In this document: in pieces, positions 25,069 through 30,851 of the stretch
Numbering within the stretch: position 1 is the first letter of the stretch
How the letters are laid out: each line of letters opens with the position of its first letter
From: Microcaldota archaeon
Lineage (GTDB): Archaea > Micrarchaeota > Micrarchaeia > Micrarchaeales > CABMGC01
Assembly: GCA_021850955.1 (NCBI GenBank)
Contig: JAJZKH010000001.1
Span: forward strand, 1 to 30,851
Direction: 5' to 3'
DNA length: 30,851 nt
The notes under the pieces: model-generated
What the model was told of the DNA's origin: nothing
What the model saw: the letters and a program-made list of their open reading frames with translations, nothing else
The model's database searches: none
Position numbers and translations under genes: made by a program

Positions 25069-25172
25069 ACTTATCTATCAATAGTTCAGTTTTATGATAT
25101 TTATTTTTTTGTTTTTGCCAGAAAGGTATAAATATCTAAAAAAGAGAAGTTTTAGCACCCAAAAGTGATTAA
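25069..25172. promoter_or_regulatory. Divergent island-type promoters
   Basis: The minus-strand element AAATAAATATCATAAA (25091-25106) starts about 38 nt before the ATG at 25068. The plus-strand element TATAAATATCTAAAAAA (25127-25143) starts 46 nt before the ATG at 25173. The same element type therefore serves genes on both strands. Confidence 0.6.
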
Positions 25173-25868
25173 ATGACCCAAAAAATTATCCCTAATAAAA
25201 ATACAGTCAATGAAATTTCGAATGCTCTACGTAAGGATTTAAAAGATATTACCGGAGAAGAGTTATTCAGAGAACATTCTTCTGGGATAAAATATCATAA
25301 ACAAATTAGATTAGTTGGTTCTAATCAAGCGATAGGTGCTAATCTTAAAGATAGAGATTTACACGAACTTATAATAATAGATTCTGACTTAAGTAATACA
25401 ACATTTGAAGGTTCAGATATATCTGGAGGAGTATTTACTAAATCGAAATTGCTAAGAACAAATTTTGCTTCAGTGAACGCTACTGATTGTCAATTTAATA
25501 GTTCTAATTTATCTAATGCATTTATGGCGTATATCAATTTAACCGATGCAAAAATAAAAGGTTCTACTTTAATACACACTAATATTAGACAAGCTACGTG
25601 CATAAGAACTAATTTTTCAGAATCGAAGATAATCGAGGCAAGATTTATAGATCTCGATGCAAGAGAAGCTATATTCAAAGGAACATACTTTTTAAACAGT
25701 GATATAGAATACAGTAACTTTACCGGAGCTAATCTTACTGGTGCCATATTTGAAAATTGTAATTTAAGCAATGTTGTATTTACTGGAGCAAATATAAAAG
25801 GCGCAAAGATAATTAAAAATGAGGTAGAAAGCTTATTAGCCGATTATATAAACTCATTAAATAAATAA
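25173..25868 (+). CDS. Pentapeptide-repeat protein
   Basis: A 231-aa protein whose residues from about 53 to 215 are a run of A(N/D)LxX-type pentapeptides, for example GANLKDRDL, FEGSDISGGVF, SSNLSNAFM, FTGANLTGAIFENCNLSN and FTGANIKGAKI. This predicts a right-handed quadrilateral beta-helix. The first ~50 residues are helical and charged. Functions of the family range from DNA mimicry and gyrase protection to scaffolding; none can be chosen here. The ATG follows AGTGATTAA. The 2TM gene 31 nt downstream is probably co-transcribed. Confidence 0.85.
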   Translation: MTQKIIPNKNTVNEISNALRKDLKDITGEELFREHSSGIKYHKQIRLVGSNQAIGANLKDRDLHELIIIDSDLSNTTFEGSDISGGVFTKSKLLRTNFASVNATDCQFNSSNLSNAFMAYINLTDAKIKGSTLIHTNIRQATCIRTNFSESKIIEARFIDLDAREAIFKGTYFLNSDIEYSNFTGANLTGAIFENCNLSNVVFTGANIKGAKIIKNEVESLLADYINSLNK

Positions 25869-25899
25869 AAATTAAAATTTATAATTTTCTGTTGAGAAG

Positions 25900-26313
25900 A
25901 TGAACGCAAGAAAAATTATCTCCGCAGGTGTTGTTGGAACTTCTTTATTTTTTAGCCTAACTACTTCTTTACGTGGAAGTACCGATACACTTCAAAAAAC
26001 TAATAAATCTAAAGAAATCTTTTTCGAAAATTACGCTGTTTTTTCACTCAGAAAAGCAACTGCTATAAAAAAAATAGATAAAGTATTGGAAAGTGTACCT
26101 ACGAAGGATATACAACTTCTAAAAAGAAAAATTCAAGTAGAAGGAATTAAAAAGGTTATAAAATCTAGATTTCCAACAGATGTAGATTCAATGCTTTTAT
26201 TTGGTTTAATGTCATTTATTGTTGGCTTAGGTTTTAATGAGTTATTCCTAAACAAAAATAAGAAAGAAAAACATTCAAAACAAAGAAGTTTAAGTTATTC
26301 TAATACTATTTAA
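25900..26313 (+). CDS. Small two-helix membrane protein, unknown
   Basis: A 137-aa protein with an N-terminal hydrophobic segment (residues 6-24, IISAGVVGTSLFFSLTTSL) that could be a signal peptide or anchor. A charged central domain (about 30-93) includes FSLRKATAIKKIDKVLESV. A second transmembrane helix (about 97-117, MLLFGLMSFIVGLGFNELFL) is followed by a Lys-rich tail, presumably cytoplasmic. Not recognised. It lies 31 nt after the pentapeptide gene, preceded by TTGAGAAG, and may be its membrane partner. Confidence 0.55.
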   Translation: MNARKIISAGVVGTSLFFSLTTSLRGSTDTLQKTNKSKEIFFENYAVFSLRKATAIKKIDKVLESVPTKDIQLLKRKIQVEGIKKVIKSRFPTDVDSMLLFGLMSFIVGLGFNELFLNKNKKEKHSKQRSLSYSNTI

Positions 26314-26346
26314 GTATTTCTAAAAGTATATAAGAATAATAGTATT
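26302..26346. repeat. 9-bp inverted repeat after the 2TM gene
   Basis: AATACTATT (26302-26310) and AATAGTATT (26338-26346) are perfect inverted copies separated by 27 nt, starting inside the end of the 2TM gene. The pair could form a terminator-like hairpin or an operator upstream of the 26358 promoter. The region is AT-rich, so chance is not excluded. Confidence 0.3.
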
Positions 26347-26357
26347 TATAAGGATGT

Positions 26358-26375
26358 TTATATACCTAAAAAAAA
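26358..26375 (+). promoter_or_regulatory. Island-type promoter element (TTATATACCTAAAAAAAA)
   Basis: Starts 37 nt before the ATG at 26395. It shares the TA-rich core, pyrimidine pair and A-run with the other island elements. Confidence 0.5.
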
Positions 26376-26394
26376 TAAAAATATAACGATAAAT

Positions 26395-27096
26395 ATGCCA
26401 ACAAAACAAAAAAAATTATCCTTGACTAATGGCTTAGTCGATAGATTAGATGAGATAGGTGTGCATTATTTAGATAAACTTTCTATACATCTTACTGCTG
26501 TGGGACTAAAGCCGTCTTCCTTATTATTTTTAAAGCGTGATAATAAAATAATACAAAGTACAATTGAAGGATTACAAGATCATGGTTTTTGTATCGCTAC
26601 TCCAGATACGCCAGATTTCAGATTTTTTCAAATCGTAGTAGCTTCGGATAACCTTACATGTGAAGCTTTAAAAATCGCGGTTGAAGATAATGATAAATAT
26701 AATATAGGCATACTACTAGGATATCCTGAAAGTGCTACGCTTAACTTTACGAATAAAAAACCTGGTGGAATACATTCATTTCAGCAAATGTCAAATGAAT
26801 GTATAAATTTACTACATGACAATAAAAAGATTCCCAATTTCTTTGCTTATTTGCTTCATTTACCAGAAAAAATAACAGTAACTGGGGATTTAGTGACGTT
26901 GGACTCAAAAAGCGAGGATATAGGCAAAAAATACATGAAGCATATAAGATCGATTGATAAGAATTTATCCAGAGAAAATGAGCACATGTTTATATTAGAG
27001 ATGTTTAGGGACACTCGCCTAAATTTTAATGTTTATTCTAATGGAGAATTTTATTTCAAAGAAGAACTTTTAAGTACTGTCAAACGTCAAAACTAA
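26395..27096 (+). CDS. Unrecognised protein, LLGYP family member 2
   Basis: A 233-aa cytoplasmic protein paralogous to 21425-22132 over about residues 90-210 (GILLGYPES at 105-113, NFFAYLLHLP at 148-157, SEDIGKKYM at 173-181, EHMFILEMF at 196-204). Identity is modest but colinear with a constant offset of about 8-10 residues. The N-terminal part (VDRLDEIGVHYLDKLSIHL, PDTPDFRFFQIVVASDNL) is probably a helix followed by a beta-strand and is poorly shared. No known family or catalytic motif was recognised. It has its own promoter and no strong RBS. Confidence 0.55.
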   Translation: MPTKQKKLSLTNGLVDRLDEIGVHYLDKLSIHLTAVGLKPSSLLFLKRDNKIIQSTIEGLQDHGFCIATPDTPDFRFFQIVVASDNLTCEALKIAVEDNDKYNIGILLGYPESATLNFTNKKPGGIHSFQQMSNECINLLHDNKKIPNFFAYLLHLPEKITVTGDLVTLDSKSEDIGKKYMKHIRSIDKNLSRENEHMFILEMFRDTRLNFNVYSNGEFYFKEELLSTVKRQN

Positions 27097-27123
27097 TTCA
27101 AAAAATGAAGTAAAAGATAAAAA

Positions 27124-27140
27124 TATAAATACCTAAAAAA
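27124..27140 (+). promoter_or_regulatory. Island-type promoter element (TATAAATACCTAAAAAA)
   Basis: Starts 37 nt before an ATG at 27161, the same distance as for other island genes, but 110 nt before the next long gene (27234). This points to an expressed leader. Confidence 0.55.
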
Positions 27141-27160
27141 TACATATAATCTGGCAAAGA

Positions 27161-27237
27161 ATGATTAATAATGAGTATTCTAATAATATACTAGTTTGTC
27201 TAATATAATGTTAACTTATTTAATGTTGAGATTATGA
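27161..27237 (+). other. Two tiny overlapping leader ORFs
   Basis: ORF 1 (27161-27208) encodes MINNEYSNNILVCLI. Its stop overlaps the start of ORF 2 (27208-27237, MLTYLMLRL) as TAATG. The ORF 2 stop in turn overlaps the ATG of the gene at 27234 as ATGA. The chain links the island-type promoter to the gene, so translational coupling is possible. Alternatively it is a frame-shifted former N-terminus. Confidence 0.35.
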
Positions 27238-27725
27238 ATAAACAAAAAAAGAGTAATTCAGAATCAAAGTTGAATTTAAAGTCTGAATTAAAAAAGTGTG
27301 TCAGACCTAGATTATGTAGTTTACCACAATTAAATACAGACGCGTTAGAGAGTAGCGCTATAGATAAAACAAGATTTACCAGATTTATAGTTTTTGAGGT
27401 AAGCAATAAGGATTGTAGTAGATATATAATGAGATGTACTACATTCTTGCCAAAATCAGTAAAGGATCATAAAGAAAAATACCATTATGACTTAATAAAA
27501 GACACTAGAAAAGAGGTTTCTGCAATAGTACCAAAATCGAAAGTAAAAGATATGTTTGAGGGATATCTGGAGTATCAAGATGGTGTAATAAGAGTGACAG
27601 GTGACATGACTGAATATACTGAAGATATAAAGGCAATAATAAAAAGTATAATTTTAATAACATTTAAAGGTTCAGTATCTGTGCAATACTTTGATATGGT
27701 TACAAAAAAATCAGGAATTTTATAA
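27234..27725 (+). CDS. Hypothetical protein
   Basis: A 163-aa protein with no recognised family. The first ~35 residues are Lys/Ser-rich and basic. The remainder looks alpha/beta: RFTRFIVFEVSNKD (48-61), YIMRCTTFLP (64-73), VSAIVPKSKVKDMFEGYLEY (two elements, 95-114) and a C-terminal strand pair GSVSVQYFDMV. No membrane segment and no catalytic motif are clear. The start ATG overlaps the end of a 9-codon leader ORF and follows TGTTGAGATT, similar to the sequence before the 25900 gene. Confidence 0.5.
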   Translation: MNKQKKSNSESKLNLKSELKKCVRPRLCSLPQLNTDALESSAIDKTRFTRFIVFEVSNKDCSRYIMRCTTFLPKSVKDHKEKYHYDLIKDTRKEVSAIVPKSKVKDMFEGYLEYQDGVIRVTGDMTEYTEDIKAIIKSIILITFKGSVSVQYFDMVTKKSGIL

Positions 27726-27976
27726 TATCTAATATTATTTTAGTATTTCCAATATTATCTTTCTTTTAACTTATTTTCTTCTATTTTTTATTTTAAGACA
27801 GCTTTTTATATATCAAGTATTTTATCAAAATAAAATAAATCATTCATTTAAAGCAAAATTAGAGCATATTTTTGTCGTCGTAGCCTTATTTTATGTACTT
27901 TTCTTACATATTTTAACTATGGATTTTAAATTATCATTATTATGAAAAACACACCATAAATTTTATAGTTTTGAAA

Positions 27977-28011
27977 TAAAAAACACCGCATGAATAAAAT
28001 AGTGTTTTTTA
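27977..28011. terminator. Hairpin AAAAAACAC...GTGTTTTTT
   Basis: Perfect arms AAAAAACAC (27978-27986) and GTGTTTTTT (28002-28010), plus one more T-A pair, with a 15-nt loop. The stem ends in an A-run/T-run, so it could act as a terminator on either strand. No gene ends directly at it on the plus strand (the closest stop is 250 nt upstream). Confidence 0.3.
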
Positions 28012-28275
28012 AACTGTTTTTTTAATTAAGCTAGATACCATAACCAATAGGCCCTTAATTTCATATTTTTGAAATGAGTTACTTTTTTTACAATAAGTTT
28101 TGTTCCATAACTTTGAAATATTAAAATTATCTTAAAAATCAAATAAATTTTCAAGATTATGAAAACTTAATAAAATATTACTAATTTTAATATAAATTTA
28201 TAGATGTGTGGGTGTTTATTTCTAATCATAAGTAAATTATAGTAATACTAATATTATCTTAGAAATACTAAGAAA

Positions 28276-28425
28276 TTATTCATTTGCTAAATAACGTTTA
28301 AAAGAATGTACAAACCCTGTATCATTTCTAAAAGGACTAGAACTTAACCCTGATATCAGTATGGATATGTGTTCTGTGGTATTCGCCAAATAGGTACGTT
28401 GCTCTATTAATAAACTGCATCTTTT
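28276..28425 (-). pseudogene. Possible gene remnant (49-codon open frame)
   Basis: A minus-strand frame open for 49 codons reads protein-like text such as RTYLANTTEHISILISG and SPFRNDTGFVHSFKRYLANE before its stop. It lacks an ATG (TTG at 28389 is the only start candidate) and sits in a patch visibly richer in G+C than its flanks. This may be the tail of a decayed gene. No family was recognised, and chance is possible. Confidence 0.2.
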
Positions 28426-28563
28426 TCATTCAGCTTAATTATTTAATTTTTATTGTTTAAATGTTGAGAAAATATATATAAAAAAATAAAAAAATATTTA
28501 TTACTAAATAGATGTATTATCCATCAAGTCTTATTAAGCATCTTATTACTTTTTTCAGATAAA

Positions 28564-28574
28564 TATAAATATTC
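28564..28574 (+). promoter_or_regulatory. Promoter element TATAAATATTC
   Basis: Starts 38 nt before the ATG at 28602; it keeps the TATAAATAT core of the island element but not the following A-run. Confidence 0.5.
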
Positions 28575-28601
28575 TGAAAGATAATATATTTTTGGGATAA
28601 A

Positions 28602-29342
28602 ATGGGAGCTGTAAAAACAAAGAAGGGAATTGGAGCTGAACTCCAAGAGTTAAAAAGAGATATAGTGTCTGTTAAAACGATAGACGAACTTGTGAAGTTA
28701 GATATAAATATTTCAGAAGCACGTATTGAAGATCGATTGTTTTATAGACATGTTACTAATTCAGGTAAAATAGGTGGTTTTGTAGAAAACACCGCAAAGG
28801 CTGATAAACAAGCGTATGTTGGTCCTAGAGCCATAGTATACGAGAATGCGTGTGTTTATAGCGGTGGTAGAGTAATTTCTAGCGCAAGAGTTTATGGAAA
28901 TGCTCAAGTTCATAAAAAAGCAATTATACAGGATAATGCACATGCATTTGAAAACTCAAAAATTTTACAAGGCTCAAAGGTTTGTGATTACTCAAAAGTA
29001 TATGGCTTTTCAGAAGTTAAATTTTCATTGATTGCAGATCACTCTGAAGTTTATGATAAAGCAGTTGTAGAACACTCTATATTACGTAATTATTCTAAAG
29101 TTTTTGGAAAAGCAACTGTAATAGATGGAGTACTAACAGGTCATGCTAAAGTTTTTGAATACTCAGAAGTATTCGGTGCAAGAATAAGTGATTACTCAAA
29201 AATACATCGAACTGCTTTGATATCTGGTTTAAACTTATTGATACGAGGTAATTCAGACATAACTGGAGTGATAAGTAGTATGAATAGAGATTTAGTAATA
29301 AATAATGAAAAAGTTGATCAATCATTAATAAATATTGAATGA
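28602..29342 (+). CDS. Hexapeptide-repeat (left-handed beta-helix) protein
   Basis: A 246-aa protein. The N-terminus (1-60) is charged and helical (ELQELKRDIVSVKTIDELV). From about residue 62 onward there are degenerate hexapeptides of the form [A/S]-x-V-[Y/F]-x-x, for example AYVGPRAIVYENACVYSG, SARVYGNAQVHKKAIIQD, SKVYGFSEVKFSL, SKVFGKATVIDG and AKVFEYSEVFG. This predicts a left-handed beta-helix. Such repeats occur in acyltransferases, but also in non-enzymatic phage and prophage proteins with YGNAxV-like text, which this resembles more. No catalytic His is assignable. It is the last gene of the island. Confidence 0.72.
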   Translation: MGAVKTKKGIGAELQELKRDIVSVKTIDELVKLDINISEARIEDRLFYRHVTNSGKIGGFVENTAKADKQAYVGPRAIVYENACVYSGGRVISSARVYGNAQVHKKAIIQDNAHAFENSKILQGSKVCDYSKVYGFSEVKFSLIADHSEVYDKAVVEHSILRNYSKVFGKATVIDGVLTGHAKVFEYSEVFGARISDYSKIHRTALISGLNLLIRGNSDITGVISSMNRDLVINNEKVDQSLINIE

Positions 29343-29468
29343 ATTCGATAAAAATTAGCAAATAAAATGAATTTGTGCTTTTAGTGAGTATAATACTACA
29401 ATAACTGAAATGCTAAGTATTTTGAGTTCTTAAACATTTCAATTATTGAATATTCTTACTTATTTTTC

Positions 29469-30851
29469 TTATTTCTTTTCAGATTTTTTCTTTTTTGAAG
29501 ACTTTATTCTTCGATATACTGCAATAAGTATTACTACTATCACAATTACTATGACTATATTTACAATTTGTCCAGTTCCGCTACCTTCTCCATTGGTAAC
29601 ACTTGCATAGTATACATTTGTACCTGAATAAAGTTGTTCCACTGCTCCATTTGGTTGTTTCCATGTTTCATATAATGTTATCGGATACAAACCAGGGTTT
29701 GCATTTGAGTTAGTACTGACTTGGAAACTTACATTTGCACTTTGACCTGGTGCTAATGAAGCTATATAGTAAGAACTTGTTACAGGTATTACCGGATAAC
29801 TACTTTGTAGAGAGATTTGTATGTTCTTTGCATCTATATTTCCAGTGTTTGTTATAACTAAATTCAAAGGTACCGTTGTTGCTCCTGGAGTTATTGAGTA
29901 TGTCCCATTAGTTATGTTGAATGTGGATGACGAAGCTACGTTTATTGGAATTGTTTGATTTTTTTCAAATACTGATTTATAATTTGCAGATAAATAACTC
30001 AAAGCAGAGTAGAAAGAAGCATTATTTGAGCTATAATTAGAAGCTGAAATTAATAATGACTCTTGCACCGTTTGACCTGGAGCTATACTACCTATAAAGA
30101 ACTTTGAAACTGAGCTTAAAACATTTATTCCATATCCTGAGTAAAAGTTAGCCGTTACATTTTCTGCTGTTCCAGTACCTATGTTAGATATTCCTAAAAC
30201 TAAACTTTGGTTATAGCCTTTGTATAGCGTTTGAGGTTGTTCTGATAACACATTAATAACTATATTTGGATTGTTTATCAATACAGATAAACTTTGATTT
30301 TGATTTTGCATGTATGGTTTTCCTGTTTCTGTTTGATATGAAACCTTTATTGGCATTTTATATGTTCCATTAGATATAAACTTACTTGCTTGATATGTAG
30401 AGGTTAATTGCACCGATGAACCGTCGCCTAAATATCCAATATTAAATGATTTTGCACCTATTGGGGTAAAACTTGATGTATTTAATAATGAAATTGATAT
30501 ATTTTTAGCTGCGCCATATCCAGAGTTTAAAACATTCAAAGAAACTGAAAAATCTTGTCCAGGTATTATGCTACTTGGTTCTGCAGTTACTGTTATATTT
30601 GGAGCTCCGTTAACATAAAATGTTATTGGTATAGTTGAGGAACCAGTTACCGTTTCAGTTGTTCCTGAGACTGTTTCGGTTGTTTGGTATGTTGCTAATA
30701 CATCTAAAGTATATGTACCTGAAGGTGTACTTTTTGGTATATTTATGTTGTAATTAAAGTATGAACTTGAACCTCCATAAATTCCTTGTGACATACTACT
30801 TATCAAATAAGAGTTAGTTGGTGAGAAGTTCAATATAGGATAAGATCCTTG
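29469..30851 (-). CDS. S-layer/CARDB-like surface protein (COG1361-type), 5' end outside window
   Basis: The C-terminal ~460 residues of an extracytoplasmic protein. The frame stays open to the window edge (six more codons, reading QGSYPI, precede the TTG at 30833), so the start is not here. It contains about four Ig-like CARDB/NEW3-type repeats with the signature xGQxxxVSLxVxNxGxxxAxNI, e.g. IIPGQDFSVSLNVLNSGYGAAKN, ITNTGNIDAKNIQISL and SLAPGQSANVSFQV. A C-terminal transmembrane helix (IVIVIVIVVILIAVY) and a Lys-rich cytoplasmic tail follow. Asn/Ser/Thr-rich, probably glycosylated. A cell-envelope role is inferred. Convergent with the island across 126 nt of AT-rich DNA. Confidence 0.8.
   Translation of the reverse strand, partial: QGSYPILNFSPTNSYLISSMSQGIYGGSSSYFNYNINIPKSTPSGTYTLDVLATYQTTETVSGTTETVTGSSTIPITFYVNGAPNITVTAEPSSIIPGQDFSVSLNVLNSGYGAAKNISISLLNTSSFTPIGAKSFNIGYLGDGSSVQLTSTYQASKFISNGTYKMPIKVSYQTETGKPYMQNQNQSLSVLINNPNIVINVLSEQPQTLYKGYNQSLVLGISNIGTGTAENVTANFYSGYGINVLSSVSKFFIGSIAPGQTVQESLLISASNYSSNNASFYSALSYLSANYKSVFEKNQTIPINVASSSTFNITNGTYSITPGATTVPLNLVITNTGNIDAKNIQISLQSSYPVIPVTSSYYIASLAPGQSANVSFQVSTNSNANPGLYPITLYETWKQPNGAVEQLYSGTNVYYASVTNGEGSGTGQIVNIVIVIVIVVILIAVYRRIKSSKKKKSEKK

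Larger units (their letters stand above)
27726..28601. other. 876-nt AT-rich gene-free stretch with short repeats
   Basis: No convincing full gene is present on either strand. Contents: a 15-bp direct repeat with one mismatch, CTAATATTAT[T/C]TTAG, at 27729-27743 and 28248-28262; a 9-10-bp stem hairpin at 27977-28011; three copies of ATANNTTTGAAAT (27965, 28063, 28107); and a locally GC-richer patch at 28300-28425 with a protein-like minus-strand frame. A short hairpin CTTAG-AAATA-CTAAG lies at 28258-28272. At the right end is the promoter of the hexapeptide-repeat gene. It could be a decayed gene or mobile-element scar, or a replication or regulatory region; nothing here decides between these. 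Confidence 0.5.

Noticed and set aside
27726..28601. tRNA or other structured RNA in the long gap
   Set aside because: No acceptor stem/T-loop combination or other known RNA signature could be found; the GC-richer patch reads better as protein-coding remnant.
20175..29342. CRISPR array, toxin-antitoxin pair or transposase within the accessory island
   Set aside because: No regularly spaced repeats, no recognised Cas, toxin or transposase motifs, and no terminal inverted repeats with target duplication were seen.

Overview
This window looks like chromosomal DNA of an AT-rich archaeon, probably a small-genome DPANN-type lineage (Parvarchaeota/Micrarchaeota-like). The archaeal assignment rests on eukaryote-like ribosomal proteins (eL30, eL33, eS28, eL24, eL8/L7Ae), an archaeal EF-2, the archaeal thiolase/HMG-CoA synthase/DUF35 trio, a DGGGP-synthase-like UbiA, EndoQ, TATA boxes about 35-40 nt upstream of start codons, and very short leaders. 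The DPANN assignment is inferred from the class III pilin-like signal (QSVMEYL...), the trimmed operons and the many orphan genes.

Layout. 1-5.9 kb: the 3' part of endonuclease Q, a pilin-like DUF2341 surface protein divergent from a secreted Lon-like serine protease, a HIT hydrolase, and a UbiA prenyltransferase. 5.9-9.2 kb: an accessory patch with a 745-aa LRV-like repeat protein, a 40-aa basic protein and a protein with a ~46-residue helical repeat. 9.2-11.9 kb: a mevalonate-entry operon on the minus strand (HMG-CoA synthase, thiolase, DUF35 protein). 11.95-12.4 kb: a Nudix hydrolase. 12.5-17.35 kb: the translation operon eL30-uS12-uS7-EF-2-L7Ae-eS28-eL24, preceded by a structured leader with a candidate kink-turn. 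17.4-20.2 kb: ThiI and a 14-helix MFS transporter. 20.2-29.35 kb: an accessory island. 29.47 kb to the end: a COG1361-like surface protein running off the window.

The island is the least ordinary part. It holds a diadenylate-cyclase-like protein with a hydrophobic C-terminal hairpin, a small kinase-like protein, two diverged paralogues of an unrecognised family (LLGYP motif), several repeat proteins (LRV-type, alpha-solenoid, pentapeptide, hexapeptide beta-helix), a two-helix membrane protein and two orphans. Core eL33 (L35Ae) sits among them. At least six of these genes, on both strands, are preceded by a closely similar element of the type TATAAATATCWAAAAA about 31-46 nt before the ATG, so most are probably transcribed singly from similar promoters and may form a regulon. 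An AT-rich gene-free stretch (27.7-28.6 kb) holds short repeats, a hairpin and what may be a gene remnant.

The core genes cover membrane lipid synthesis (HMG-CoA synthase, thiolase and DUF35 feeding isoprenoids; UbiA attaching them to the lipid backbone), translation and tRNA thiolation. I found no tRNA, rRNA, CRISPR array, insertion sequence or replication initiator gene.
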